Below the pieces are notes generated by a model. The model worked only from the letters and a program-made list of their open reading frames with translations. It was not told the origin of the DNA and made no database searches. A stretch of 64,000 nucleotides of DNA, taken from NCBI GenBank assembly GCA_963732405.1, contig CAVSZG010000001.1:62001-126000 (forward strand), read 5' to 3'. Positions 8,571 through 18,320 of the stretch are shown one piece after another (the first letter of the stretch is position 1; every line of letters begins with the position of its first letter). The position numbers were made by a program, and so were the translations under genes. Source of the DNA: JAUIAI01 sp963732405. GTDB taxonomy: Bacteria; Pseudomonadota; Gammaproteobacteria; Burkholderiales; Burkholderiaceae_E.

Positions 8571-8645
8571 GCTGCCACACGGGCCGTCACGATGCGTTCA
8601 CAAACCACCCTGAAGATGACCGGACAACCACCAGCGGAGCCCGTC

Positions 8646-10574
8646 ATGTCCAGACCTGCGATCCTCACCCCGATCACCCGTTCGATCCTCGCGCTGGCGA
8701 TCGGCATGGCCGTGGCCGCCTGCAGCAGTAACGACGATGCCCCTGTTTCTGCCGATCCAGCCGTCAGCCCACCGCCGGCCGCCGGCGCTCCGCCTTTCCA
8801 GGTCAAGATCATTGCCTTCAATGACTACCACGGCAATCTGGAGTCGCCCGGCACCTTCGGCCAGAACACGGCGGTCCCGAGCGAACAACGCCCGCCAGTG
8901 GGTGGCGCCGATATCATCGCGGCCCATGTCGCCCGCCTGAAAGCCGGCAATCCGAACAACGTGGTGGTGAGTGCGGGCGATTCGATCGGCGCATCGCCGC
9001 TGATCTCCTCGCTCTTTCACGATGAACCGGCAGTGGAAACCCTCAACCGGATCGGGCTCGAATTCAATTCGGTGGGCAATCATGAGTTCGATCGCGGCGC
9101 CGACGAGTTGCTGCGCCTGCAGCGCGGTGGCTGCAAGACGGTTGATGGGCAGGCCGATCCGGATAGCTGCCAGGGCGCCAAGGTCGGCACACCGGTACCG
9201 TTCGAGGGGGCTACGTTCCAGTGGCTGTCCGCCAATGTCCTGGACACGCGAACCGGGCAACCCCTGCTTCCCCCTTATGGCATCAAGCGCTTCAATGGTG
9301 TCGATGTGGCATTCATCGGCATGACGCTCGAAGCAACACCGCAGATCGTCACGCCATCCGGGGTGTCTGGCCTGGCGTTTCGCGACGAAGCCGATACCGT
9401 GAACGCATTGATTCCCGAGCTTCGTGCCCAGGGCATTGAAGCGATCGTGGTGCTGATTCACGAAGGTGGACGTCAGTCCGGCAGCCTGGCCGATATCAAC
9501 GGCTGCGAAGGCGAACTCGTGGATACGCCGATCGCGGGTATCGTGCCGCGATTCGATGCGGCGGTCGACGCGGTGATCACCGGCCACACCCACAGCGCCT
9601 ATAACTGCCGTCTCCCGAACGCCGGTGGCACCGCGATTCCGGTGACCAGTTCAAGCGCGTTTGGCCGGGTTCTGACCGACCTTGATATCACCCTCGATCC
9701 GGTGACCCGCGATGTCACCGGTGCCACGGCCACCAACCGACTCACCGTGCGCAACGATCCGGCGATCGCGCCGGTGGCGGAGGTGGCCGCCATTGTCGAA
9801 GGCTACAAGGCGCAGGTCACCCCCATCGCGAACCGGGTGATCGGCGCGATATCGCAGGATGTGCCGAATGCCCGCAGCGATGGCGCCTGCAACATGCCCG
9901 CTGGTGAGCTGATCGCCGACGCGCAACTGTCGGCCACCCTTGGCGACGAATCGGGCAATGCGCAGATCGCCTTCATGAACGGCGGCGGCGTACGCAGCCC
10001 CGGCTTCGTCTATGCCGGCAGCAATGCCGGTGAAGGCGACGGGCAGGTGACCTATGGCGAAGCCTTCACCGTGCAGCCGTTCGGCAACAGTCGGGTCACC
10101 ATGACGCTGACGTCTTCCGACCTGAAGAACCTGCTCGAGGAGCAGTTCGCCGGCTGCCAAGGTCAGTCGCCGTCAGCCACGCGCGTGCTCATCCCGTCGG
10201 GCGGTTTTCGCTACACCTGGAACGGTGCCGCTGCCTGTGCAGAACGGGTCACTGACGTTTCGCTGGCACTGCCCGGCGGCCGGGTCAGCATCGTGAATGC
10301 CAGTGGTGCGATTGCCGAACCCGATCGGGCATGGCGCGTCACGGTGAACAGCTTTCTGGCCGATGGCGGCGATGGCTTCGCCACCCTCAAGGGCGGATCC
10401 GACCGACTGGGCGGCGCGCAGGATATCGACGCCTTGAGCGACTACCTCGCCGCCTATCAGTCTCCGAATTCTGCGTACCAGCCCGCCAACAATCCCGCCG
10501 ATGAAGGGCGGGCGCGCATTTCGCGGGCGGGCAACAGTGGCAATTGTCCGGGCGGCAGTGACACCAATCCCTGA
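8646..10574 (+). CDS. UshA-type 5'-nucleotidase lipoprotein
   Basis: This 642-residue bifunctional nucleotidase/metallophosphatase starts at the ATG at 8646 after a GGAG. The lipobox AVAAC sits near residue 25, so the protein is probably anchored in the outer or inner membrane facing the periplasm. The N-terminal calcineurin-like domain shows NDYHGNLE, GNHEFDRGADE and GHTHSAYNC metal-ligand motifs. The C-terminal 5'-nucleotidase domain has NGGGVRS and TYGEAFTVQPFGN. It should release phosphate and nucleosides from extracellular nucleotides. Pairing with divergent phoD fits a phosphate-scavenging role. Confidence 0.9.
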   Translation: MSRPAILTPITRSILALAIGMAVAACSSNDDAPVSADPAVSPPPAAGAPPFQVKIIAFNDYHGNLESPGTFGQNTAVPSEQRPPVGGADIIAAHVARLKAGNPNNVVVSAGDSIGASPLISSLFHDEPAVETLNRIGLEFNSVGNHEFDRGADELLRLQRGGCKTVDGQADPDSCQGAKVGTPVPFEGATFQWLSANVLDTRTGQPLLPPYGIKRFNGVDVAFIGMTLEATPQIVTPSGVSGLAFRDEADTVNALIPELRAQGIEAIVVLIHEGGRQSGSLADINGCEGELVDTPIAGIVPRFDAAVDAVITGHTHSAYNCRLPNAGGTAIPVTSSSAFGRVLTDLDITLDPVTRDVTGATATNRLTVRNDPAIAPVAEVAAIVEGYKAQVTPIANRVIGAISQDVPNARSDGACNMPAGELIADAQLSATLGDESGNAQIAFMNGGGVRSPGFVYAGSNAGEGDGQVTYGEAFTVQPFGNSRVTMTLTSSDLKNLLEEQFAGCQGQSPSATRVLIPSGGFRYTWNGAAACAERVTDVSLALPGGRVSIVNASGAIAEPDRAWRVTVNSFLADGGDGFATLKGGSDRLGGAQDIDALSDYLAAYQSPNSAYQPANNPADEGRARISRAGNSGNCPGGSDTNP

Positions 10575-10615
10575 GGCCTGGCTCGCCAGGACCGACCGGG
10601 CCCGGTGCGGTCAGG

Positions 10616-11287
10616 TCAGGACTTGCCGGGCAGCGTGCCGCCGAAATAGCGCTGGGCCAGTTCGGCGTCCGCCAGCTTCATCACTTCTGTGCGCCGGGTC
10701 TGAGGGTCTACGCACCAGCTGGTGAGCAATGCTGGCTCCAGACTGCCCAGGCCGCGGTAGCGCAGCGTCTGCACCTCATGCACACCGCGCGCGGCCAGGG
10801 CGTCGACCTGCGCCGCGTGCTGGGCGGGGGACGACAGATAGACGGGTTGCTCAAGCATGGGTGAACTGAGGCGCAGCAAAGGGGCCCTGACCATCAGGAT
10901 CCGTCCGTCGGTGAGCGCACCCGGCATGAACCGATGAAAAAAGATGAGCATCAAGGCACCGCTGTGAATACCATCGGCATCCGGATCGAACAACAGCAAC
11001 ACCCGACGGTAGCGCATCGACTCGAGCCTGAATCGTTCGCCGATGTCGCAGCCCAGCGCTTCGATCAATGCCTTGAACCAAGGGTTGGCCGATAAGCGCG
11101 CGACACCAGCCTTGTGTGCGTTCATCGGCTTGCCCTGCATGGGTAGCACGGCCTGGCTCTGCGGATTGCGCACGCTCGCCACGCTCCTGGCGGCCGAATC
11201 GCCTTCGACGATGATCAATTCATTGTCTGCATCCGCGCCGTGGTCCCGACAGTCGTCGAGTTTGGGCGGACCGTTGACAAAGCGCAT
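10616..11287 (-). CDS. Free-standing GyrB/ParE-type TOPRIM protein
   Basis: This 223-residue protein corresponds only to the TOPRIM and following part of GyrB/ParE. It has GPPKLDDCRD, then the catalytic glutamate motif IIVEGDSAA, QGKPMNA, the metal motif DPDADGIHSGALML (D-x-D-x-D kept) and the GyrB-like tail YRGLGSLEPALLTSW. The GHKL ATPase and transducer domains are absent. GGGAG eight bases before the ATG at 11287 gives a proper start, so it is not just a fragment. It lies 22 bp after the YhaN-like ATPase gene and ends the yhaO-yhaN operon. Likely Mg-dependent DNA binding or cleavage is inferred; no function is known to me. Confidence 0.8.
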   Translation of the reverse strand: MRFVNGPPKLDDCRDHGADADNELIIVEGDSAARSVASVRNPQSQAVLPMQGKPMNAHKAGVARLSANPWFKALIEALGCDIGERFRLESMRYRRVLLLFDPDADGIHSGALMLIFFHRFMPGALTDGRILMVRAPLLRLSSPMLEQPVYLSSPAQHAAQVDALAARGVHEVQTLRYRGLGSLEPALLTSWCVDPQTRRTEVMKLADAELAQRYFGGTLPGKS

Positions 11288-11309
11288 CGCCAGCTCCCGA
11301 TTGGCCTGC

Positions 11310-14300
11310 CTAGAGGCTCAGCGTGATCAGCCGGTCGACGTGAACATGCCGACTGGCCAGATCCATCACATGCTGGTGATGGGTGAAGACCAGCACCTGG
11401 CTGTCGATGGCGAAGTCGGCCAGCGTGAGCAGCATGGCAGTGGCACGCGCATCGTCCGAGGTCATCAGGATGTCGTCCAGCACGACGGGCAGATCGATGC
11501 CTGACTGGCGCCGGATGTTCAATGCCGCCAGTCGCAACGCCAGATACAACTGATCCAGTGTGCCTTCGCTGAGCTGGTCAACGCTCAAGGTCCGGCCATC
11601 ATGACGCCGGGCGAGCAGGACGGGTTCGTTCGCCTCATCATCCTGCACCAGGCCGGAGAATTCGTCGCGCGTCATCCTGGCAAACCAGATCGAGGCCTCC
11701 CTGAGCATCGGTCCCTGGGTTCGCTCTCGAAATGAGGTCATGGCCTGACCGAGCAAGGCATGGGCGATACGGGCTCGAATCCATTGCGGCATGGCGGCCT
11801 CGATGGCCGCGGCACTGCGCGCCATCGCATCGCGGGCATTCGCATAATCAGCCGAACTGTCAATGGCCTGGAAGGCGTAGCGGGCCTGCTCTTCTTCGAT
11901 CCGCGCAGCGGGCAGGCTGTCCTCGATCTGGCGCACCTGTTCACTCATCTGATGCTCGCGCGCATCGAGTGAATCCTCCGAATCATCGTGTTCGTCGGCC
12001 AGTTGCTCGCGCAACTGGTCAATCGACTGACGTGATGCCTGTCTGAGCTGAGCATGGATCCGCGCGATGGTCTGTTGCGCCTGTCGTCGTTCGGCCGAGC
12101 GAATCTCGGCTTCGGGTAGTTGCTCGATGCTGCTCACCGCGGCCTCGCGACACAGCGCTTCGAGTAAGGCCTGCGCCTGATCGGCCGCCGCGCGCTGACG
12201 GTCGGCATCCTCTCGGGCATGATTCAGCGCCTGCTGCTGGCGCGCGCGATGCTCCTGCGCCTGCGCGGCCAGTGTCAGACGTTTGTCCAGGCGGTCGATG
12301 ATGACCCGCCAGTCGTCGCCGGCCGGCTCGGCCAGTCTCGCCTGAAGCTCGCCTGCCCTGGTGGCCAGCGAATCCAGATGGGCTTGCGCCTGGCGGCTGG
12401 CGACAGCGGCCGCATCCAGCGAGCGCTGACCCTCGATCAGTTCCGCAAATTCGGCCAGTCGTGCCCGGGCCACGGCAATACTCGCATCACCGGGCAGTCC
12501 CAGGGCAATCAGACACGGCGTCAGTTGCGCCTGGGCCTGCGCCTGTTCGGTCTCAAGTTCGGCCTTCTGGCGGACCCAGCGCTCGTGCTGTCGTCGCCGC
12601 TCATCGGCAATGCCCGCCACCTGTCGATGTTGCAACTGGCGTTGCCGCAGTTCGCTCTCGGCCCGATTGATCGCGGCGATCACTTCGTCCGACCCGGCTG
12701 GCACCCGCGCACCGGCGTTGGTGATGCCAGCCAGGGCCACGCGACACCGGCTGATCAGCGCAGCCTCATCTTGTTGTCGCTCGACGAGCTCATCCTGCAA
12801 TTGATGCCATTCGCTCAACGCCTGCCGGGCCGCCGGTAGCAGGGCCTGCCATTCACGCAGAGCCGAGGGCGCGAGCACCGGCAGGCGTGCGGCGGTGAGC
12901 AAGGCCTGCCATTGCGCAGCACGCGCCCGCTCGGCCTGGTCATTTGCCTGCAGGCGAGCGCTCAGCTCGTCATGCTCGTGGGCAAGCCGTTGTTCAAGCG
13001 CACGGGCCGCGGCCAGACGGGTGGCGCGCGCCGTGTCCGCAGCGAGTCGGTCGATCAGGTCGTCGGCATTGATCACCGCCGCTTCGAACGCGTCGGTCAG
13101 GGGTAGGCCTGCCGACCAGGTTTGCTCGTTCGCATCGGGCGGCGCATCGCGGGTGACGGTACTGCGCCGGGATGGATGAACGCGCTCACCCCGCTGCACC
13201 GGCGCTCGATCAAGCAGCTGGCGGATGTGTTGCCACCCGGCCTGCCGATGGTCACGCGCCGCTTCGACCGCCGCCCACGTGGGGATTTCCCCGGCCAAGG
13301 TCAGGTCATCGAGTTCCTGTTGCAGGCTGGCCGCCTCGCGCCTGTTCTCATCGATGCGCCGCTGCAGGTCGGCGCGGCCGGCCTGGGCCTTGTCGATGTC
13401 CTGGATGGCCGCATCGATCTGGCTGTCGAGCAACGGTCTGAGGGTTTGCAGAGCCGACCCGTCATCGAGATGGAGCTGGCCCAGGGCCTGGGCCAGATCG
13501 CGTTGCGCTGTGCGAATCAATCCGGGCAGGCGGGCCAGTCGCTCGAGCTCACCCCTGGCGGCCACGCAGCCCTGATGGGCCATCTCGAGCGCATCGATGG
13601 CCGAGGGGTCGGGCAGCGGCGCGATGACATCAGTCGGTTCGTCTTGATCCGATAGGGCCTTGTCCGGATGTCGCACGAGGGATTCTTCGGCGTGCTGCGC
13701 CCGCCGCAGGATTTCGTCGATCCGCGCGACCTCGCTACGCCCCGGTGCACGGGCCAGCAACTGAGCAAGGCCTGCCGACGGATCGATCTGCGCAGCAAGG
13801 GCTACCAGCTCGCGTTGCAATGCCTGCACGGTCCGTGCATTGTCGGCGATCGATTGGTCATGACGATCGATCTGGCTGCGCGAAGCCGTCAGCCGTCGCA
13901 CCTCGGTATCGACATCGAGAATGGGATCGGCGGCGGGCAGCGCATCGATCTGCGCCTGCAGGCGGGCGATCTGCTCATTGGCGCGCCGGCCATCGTGCTC
14001 GGCCACCGCCATCGACGTCAGGGCTGCCGAGCGTCGACTGGTGACATCGACGGCCAGCAGCGGCGCATCGCGCAAGGCCTGAGCGGCTTGTTCGGCCTGC
14101 CCGAGTTCACGCAGCAGCGGCGCGACCGCACGCAATTCCTGGATCCGGGCAAGCTGTGCCTGACACTGGCGATGCATCGCCTGCAGATCATCCAGTCGCG
14201 CACGCGCCTGCTGCAGGCGATGCGAACATTCGGTCCAGGTCGCCGGCCGCAAGGGCAGCACCCGACTGGCGGCGAGTTGTTCCTTCCATTGCCGGATCTG

Positions 14301-14903
14301 GTCATTGATCCGGCCCTTGCTGCCGCGCGGCACGAACCAGGCTCGCGCTTCATCGTGCAGACCTTGAAGAATCCGCGGCATGCTGCGCGAGCCCGCACTG
14401 GCCTCGAACAAGGCCGCGCCCACGTCACCCCGGCCCTGGAGCAGATCCCGACCGCCCTCACGCAGGCGAAGAGAATTCAGGCCGTACATCGCATCAAACT
14501 CATCGCGGCTCATGCCACCGGTAAGTTGCACGAGCAATGCCGGATCAACCGGCTCGCTGTCGGGTTCACGCGCCACCTTGCCCGCACGTCGCGCCTGGCG
14601 ATCGGCCGACTGGATCCTGGACAAGGTATGGCGCGATCCCTTACGTCGCTCGAATTCGTGAATCACCCCGTCGCGATCGATGAATTCACCGCCGATGCGC
14701 ATCTGGGCATAGGCGTGGATGAAGTCGTCCGGACTCTGAACCGGAATGCCATAACGCAGATCACCCATCGCGCGCAGGGCGGACGACTTGCCGGCTTCGT
14801 TGGGGCCATAGATCAGGACCAACCCCAGCGCCTGCTCACCCAGATCCAGTGTGCGCCCGGTAAACGGCCCGAAGGCCGTCAGATGCAGACGGCGCAGTCT
14901 CAT
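11310..14903 (-). CDS. YhaN/SbcC-type SMC-like ATPase
   Basis: This 1197-residue ATPase begins with the YhaN-type N-terminus (MRLRRLHLTAFGPFTGRTLD) and Walker A GPNEAGKSS at about residues 33-41. A very long Gln/Ala/Arg-rich coiled coil follows. Near the C-terminus come the ABC signature LSEGTLDQLYLALRLAA and Walker B LPVVLDDILMTSDD. The start at 14903 overlaps the nuclease stop by ATGA; an upstream in-frame ATG at 14933 is less likely. With the preceding nuclease it should form a Rad50/Mre11-like complex acting on DNA ends or hairpins. The cellular role of this subfamily is poorly known. Confidence 0.88.
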   Translation of the reverse strand: MRLRRLHLTAFGPFTGRTLDLGEQALGLVLIYGPNEAGKSSALRAMGDLRYGIPVQSPDDFIHAYAQMRIGGEFIDRDGVIHEFERRKGSRHTLSRIQSADRQARRAGKVAREPDSEPVDPALLVQLTGGMSRDEFDAMYGLNSLRLREGGRDLLQGRGDVGAALFEASAGSRSMPRILQGLHDEARAWFVPRGSKGRINDQIRQWKEQLAASRVLPLRPATWTECSHRLQQARARLDDLQAMHRQCQAQLARIQELRAVAPLLRELGQAEQAAQALRDAPLLAVDVTSRRSAALTSMAVAEHDGRRANEQIARLQAQIDALPAADPILDVDTEVRRLTASRSQIDRHDQSIADNARTVQALQRELVALAAQIDPSAGLAQLLARAPGRSEVARIDEILRRAQHAEESLVRHPDKALSDQDEPTDVIAPLPDPSAIDALEMAHQGCVAARGELERLARLPGLIRTAQRDLAQALGQLHLDDGSALQTLRPLLDSQIDAAIQDIDKAQAGRADLQRRIDENRREAASLQQELDDLTLAGEIPTWAAVEAARDHRQAGWQHIRQLLDRAPVQRGERVHPSRRSTVTRDAPPDANEQTWSAGLPLTDAFEAAVINADDLIDRLAADTARATRLAAARALEQRLAHEHDELSARLQANDQAERARAAQWQALLTAARLPVLAPSALREWQALLPAARQALSEWHQLQDELVERQQDEAALISRCRVALAGITNAGARVPAGSDEVIAAINRAESELRQRQLQHRQVAGIADERRRQHERWVRQKAELETEQAQAQAQLTPCLIALGLPGDASIAVARARLAEFAELIEGQRSLDAAAVASRQAQAHLDSLATRAGELQARLAEPAGDDWRVIIDRLDKRLTLAAQAQEHRARQQQALNHAREDADRQRAAADQAQALLEALCREAAVSSIEQLPEAEIRSAERRQAQQTIARIHAQLRQASRQSIDQLREQLADEHDDSEDSLDAREHQMSEQVRQIEDSLPAARIEEEQARYAFQAIDSSADYANARDAMARSAAAIEAAMPQWIRARIAHALLGQAMTSFRERTQGPMLREASIWFARMTRDEFSGLVQDDEANEPVLLARRHDGRTLSVDQLSEGTLDQLYLALRLAALNIRRQSGIDLPVVLDDILMTSDDARATAMLLTLADFAIDSQVLVFTHHQHVMDLASRHVHVDRLITLSL

Positions 14904-16201
14904 GGATCGCCCGCCGCGTTTCCAGTGCGCCATGCATCAGCGCCATCGTCCTGCTCGACGATGCGCGCCAGCACCGTGGCCTCGGCGTCGGCCAGACAGG
15001 CCCGGATGGTGGCCGGATCCAGGTGGTCTGGCGACAGATCTCGCAGCCCCGGTGGGATCGAACCGCCAATCTCGTCCAGTAGTTGCCCGTTGAACCACTC
15101 CCGAAGTGCGGCTTCATCGGCAGCGAGCCGATTCACCAGCCGGATCACTTCGCCCACGGCGTCATCGCGCGCGGCGGCGGCCTCGCGATCCAGCGGCGAA
15201 CGCAATTGCAGCACCAGTTTTTCGATCCAGATATCACCCTGGGCCAGATCCTGACCGGCCGCTTCAATGGCGGCGCGCAAGCTGCCCGGTTGCCTGGCCT
15301 CGAGGCGATGCAGGGGCGACTCGCCGATCAGGGTGATGCGCAAGGCATGCAGGCACTCGGGTGCCTGGGCGACCAGGTCAGCAAGCCGTGCCACGACCCG
15401 CTGGCCCAGCTCGGTCGCACTGCCCAGATCGCGGGCGTCAATGGTCAGGTGATGCCATCGCACGATGTCGAAGGACACCGCCTCGCTGGCGACGATCTCA
15501 CCGTGCTCGACGGTGATCAGTTCACAACCCTTGGGACCGGTTTCGCGCGCGTGACGGCCCTGCAGATTGCCGCTGAACACAATGCGTGGATGACGCTCGC
15601 GCACGACTTCCCGCGCGTGCACATGACCAAGCGCGAAATAGTCGTAACCCTTGTCAACCAATGCGGCGACCGTGGTCGGCGCATAGGGGTCATGCAGTTC
15701 ACGGCCGTTCAGACTGGTGTGCAGGATGCCGATATTGAAGCGACCCGGCATCGGCGCCGGATAGTCAGGCAGCAGATCCATCGTCTGCTGCCGCTGCGCA
15801 AAACTGCGGCCGTGGATGGCTACGCCCAGATCGGGCCTGTCGACCGTCTCGCCCTGCTGCGAACTGAAGACATGTACCCCTGTCACCGCCGGCAGTTCGC
15901 GCGTGATCACGCAGCTGGCATCGTGATTGCCCTGCACGATAAACACCTGAATGCCGGCACGGGTCAGTTGCACGAGTTGTTCGCGAAAGAACAGCCCGGT
16001 GCGAAAGTCGGTCCAGTCGCCATCGTAGATATCGCCGGCCAGCAGAACCAGATCGACCCCTTGTTCGATCGCCAGCGCCACCAGCGCCCGCATGGCGCGG
16101 CGCGAGGCTTCGCGAAGCCGTTCAACGGGCGCGCCCTCATAGGCCTTCAGGCCACGCATCGGACTGTCGATATGGAGATCGGCGGCGTGGATGAATTTCA
16201 A
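14900..16201 (-). CDS. YhaO/SbcD-type DNA repair metallophosphoesterase
   Basis: This 433-residue Mre11-like nuclease has the five phosphoesterase signatures: HAADLHIDSP (residues 5-14), LLAGDIYDGDW, VQGNHD, ILHTSLNG and ALGHVHAREV. A C-terminal region probably clamps the ATPase partner. It is the first gene of a leftward operon with the YhaN-like ATPase (ATGA overlap) and the TOPRIM protein. It probably cuts DNA in a Mn-dependent, ATPase-gated manner by family analogy. The next gene upstream (moxR-like) is divergent, with about 210 bp between them. Confidence 0.88.
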   Translation of the reverse strand: MKFIHAADLHIDSPMRGLKAYEGAPVERLREASRRAMRALVALAIEQGVDLVLLAGDIYDGDWTDFRTGLFFREQLVQLTRAGIQVFIVQGNHDASCVITRELPAVTGVHVFSSQQGETVDRPDLGVAIHGRSFAQRQQTMDLLPDYPAPMPGRFNIGILHTSLNGRELHDPYAPTTVAALVDKGYDYFALGHVHAREVVRERHPRIVFSGNLQGRHARETGPKGCELITVEHGEIVASEAVSFDIVRWHHLTIDARDLGSATELGQRVVARLADLVAQAPECLHALRITLIGESPLHRLEARQPGSLRAAIEAAGQDLAQGDIWIEKLVLQLRSPLDREAAAARDDAVGEVIRLVNRLAADEAALREWFNGQLLDEIGGSIPPGLRDLSPDHLDPATIRACLADAEATVLARIVEQDDGADAWRTGNAAGDP

Positions 16202-16410
16202 GATAGGAAGATTGGAATGGTTATGTAGCGGGGGCGCGCGCAGCGACGGCGGGAATGGGCGCGATCATCTGGCGGCGATACTACCGATCTGCAGACTGAT
16301 GGGCAACCGGTGCCAGTGGCGATGCTGGCGCCTGCACCGCGCCGCCGGTGGTGCGCAGCCCCGGCATCGTATGATTGGCCTGCACAGACATCTTACCGGG
16401 AGACTCAGTG

Positions 16411-17430
16411 ATGGCAGGCGAACAGGACCTGGCCGACTGGCGCCATCAGGCGCTGGCGGTCGAGCAGGCCGTGGGTCATGCCGTTGTCGGCCAGTCCGAC
16501 CTGATCCGGCTGATCAACATTGCCTTGTTCGCCCGCGGTCACGTGTTGCTCGAGGGTGATGTGGGCGTGGGCAAGACCACCTTGCTGCGCGCCTTCGCGC
16601 GGGCGATCGGCGGGGCCTTTGAACGGGTCGAGGGCACGGTCGATCTGCTGCCCGGCGATCTCATCTATCACACCTTCGTCGATGCCTCGGGCAATCCACG
16701 CATCGAACCGGGGCCGCTGCTGCGTCACGAATCCTCGCTCACGGTGTTCTTCTTCAACGAGATCAATCGCGCGCGCCCGCAGGCGCAGTCGCTGCTGTTG
16801 CGGGCGATGGCCGAAAAATCGGTCACCGCCTTCAATCGTGAATTCCGGTTTCCCCATATGACCGTGTTCGCCGACCGCAACAAGGTGGAAAAGGAGGAAA
16901 CCTTCGAGCTGCCATCGGCCGCGCGCGATCGCTTCATGTTCGAACTGAGCATGAGCACGCCGACCGACGAGGCGATCCGCCGGCAGCTCTTGTTCGATAC
17001 CCGGTACATCGACGCCGATGCCCTGATCGATACGGTGCCGCCGGGGACGATCCGCTGGGCCGAACTGAACATGATTGGTCAGCGCATCCAGCAGGCCGTG
17101 GTGGCCAGCGAGGCCATGCAGCATTATGCGCTGCAGGTCTGGCAGGCGACCCAGGATCCGGCCCGCTTCGGCATCCAGCTCTCGGGCGTCGATATTCACC
17201 GACTGATACTGGCCGGTGCCAGTCCGCGCGGCATGATGGCGATGTTGCGCGCGGCCCGCGTGCTCGCCTGGCTCGATGAGCGCGACTACCTGGTGCCGGA
17301 CGACATCCGGCGCGTGATGCCCGGCACCCTGGCCCACCGGATCTTCCTCCAGCCGGTTTATGAACTGCGCCGCGAGCAGATTGCCGGGCCTCTGGTCGAC
17401 GAAATCATCCGGCGCGTGGCCGCGCCGTGA
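16411..17430 (+). CDS. mxaR: MoxR/MxaR-family AAA ATPase
   Basis: This 339-residue AAA+ protein has Walker A GDVGVGKTT (about residues 49-57), Walker B VFFFNEINRA and an arginine-finger region with SAARDRFMF. The length and sequence are typical of MoxR. These ATPases act as chaperones that help mature metal or cofactor enzymes together with von Willebrand A proteins. The ATG at 16411 follows GGGAGACT; an in-frame start at 16375 is possible but lacks a site. Its stop overlaps the next start by GTGA, opening the cluster mxaR-S-A-C-K-L. Confidence 0.88.
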   Translation: MAGEQDLADWRHQALAVEQAVGHAVVGQSDLIRLINIALFARGHVLLEGDVGVGKTTLLRAFARAIGGAFERVEGTVDLLPGDLIYHTFVDASGNPRIEPGPLLRHESSLTVFFFNEINRARPQAQSLLLRAMAEKSVTAFNREFRFPHMTVFADRNKVEKEETFELPSAARDRFMFELSMSTPTDEAIRRQLLFDTRYIDADALIDTVPPGTIRWAELNMIGQRIQQAVVASEAMQHYALQVWQATQDPARFGIQLSGVDIHRLILAGASPRGMMAMLRAARVLAWLDERDYLVPDDIRRVMPGTLAHRIFLQPVYELRREQIAGPLVDEIIRRVAAP

Positions 17431-18320
17431 ACCGGGTGCGCACCGACGATCCATCGGACGATCTGGCCAGCCCGGCCGATCAGGTATTTCACTATCGCAT
17501 TGACCGGCGTCTGCGAGGTGAACGGCCCGGTGCGCACCAGGGCCTGGCGCTGGGGGCCGGCCTGCGGTTTGCCGGCCATGCGCGACTGTTCGACCGACCC
17601 GATCCGCGTCGCCTGGATCTGCGGGCCAGTCTGCGCAATCCCTGGCGCGACTGGCTGGTGCGGGTGAACCGGCAACAGTCCAGTGCGGCGATTCATGCGG
17701 TGGTGGATGTGTCACGATCGATGCGGGTGGCAGGCATCGACAAGCTCGAGATCGCGGCGCGATTCATTGAACATCTGAATGCCAGCACGCATCGCAGCGG
17801 CGACTCTCTGGGTCTGATCGCATTTGATCAGACCGATTGCCAGGCGCTGTATCGACGTGCCCGACCCGGTGGCGGCACGGGCGCCGACTATGCCGCGCTG
17901 CTGCGCGCGGTGAATGCCCAGGGTGATGGCTGGGCCGGTTTTGCCGATGCCGTGCAACGCATAACCCATCGCGACGGCCTGATTTTCCTGGTGTCCGATT
18001 TTCACGGTCCGCTCGATCGACTCAACGAGGGTCTGGACCTGCTCGAGACGAGCCGGATCGTGCCGGTCGTCATCTGGCATTCGGTGGAGACCGAACCGCC
18101 CGCGCGCAATGGCTTGTTGTCGCTGCGCGATGCCGAGCGCGGCAGCTTGCGCACGGTCTTCATGCGCCAGGCCTTGCGCGATCGCTGGCGGGCCCGCATC
18201 ACGGCGCGGCGCGAGGCCTTAATCGCGTTTTTTGCGACGCGCGGCGTCTTGCCCTTCTTCGTGCTCGATCGCTTTGATGGCGAGGCCATGACACGGTATT
18301 TCATGGCGGGCCAGGCATGA
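17427..18320 (+). CDS. mxaS: MxaS-like DUF58 protein
   Basis: This 297-residue cytoplasmic DUF58 protein starts with GTG overlapping the moxR stop. It carries a von Willebrand A-like MIDAS motif (VVDVSRSMRV, about residues 91-100) and ends FMAGQA. The DUF58-after-MoxR pairing is general, and the order seen here matches mxaR-mxaS of methanol-oxidising bacteria, where the set is needed for calcium insertion into methanol dehydrogenase. Its target here is unknown because no dehydrogenase gene is nearby. It overlaps the next gene by ATGA. Confidence 0.82.
   Translation: MNRVRTDDPSDDLASPADQVFHYRIDRRLRGERPGAHQGLALGAGLRFAGHARLFDRPDPRRLDLRASLRNPWRDWLVRVNRQQSSAAIHAVVDVSRSMRVAGIDKLEIAARFIEHLNASTHRSGDSLGLIAFDQTDCQALYRRARPGGGTGADYAALLRAVNAQGDGWAGFADAVQRITHRDGLIFLVSDFHGPLDRLNEGLDLLETSRIVPVVIWHSVETEPPARNGLLSLRDAERGSLRTVFMRQALRDRWRARITARREALIAFFATRGVLPFFVLDRFDGEAMTRYFMAGQA

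Noticed and set aside
10575..10615. Short palindromic stretches between the nucleotidase and TOPRIM genes as a terminator
   Set aside because: Stems are only five to six bases and no T-run follows; convergent arrangement alone is not enough.
13668..16228. Long plus-strand open frames opposite the YhaN/YhaO genes
   Set aside because: They are antisense shadows of genes with firm motifs, and lack start signals and recognisable domains.
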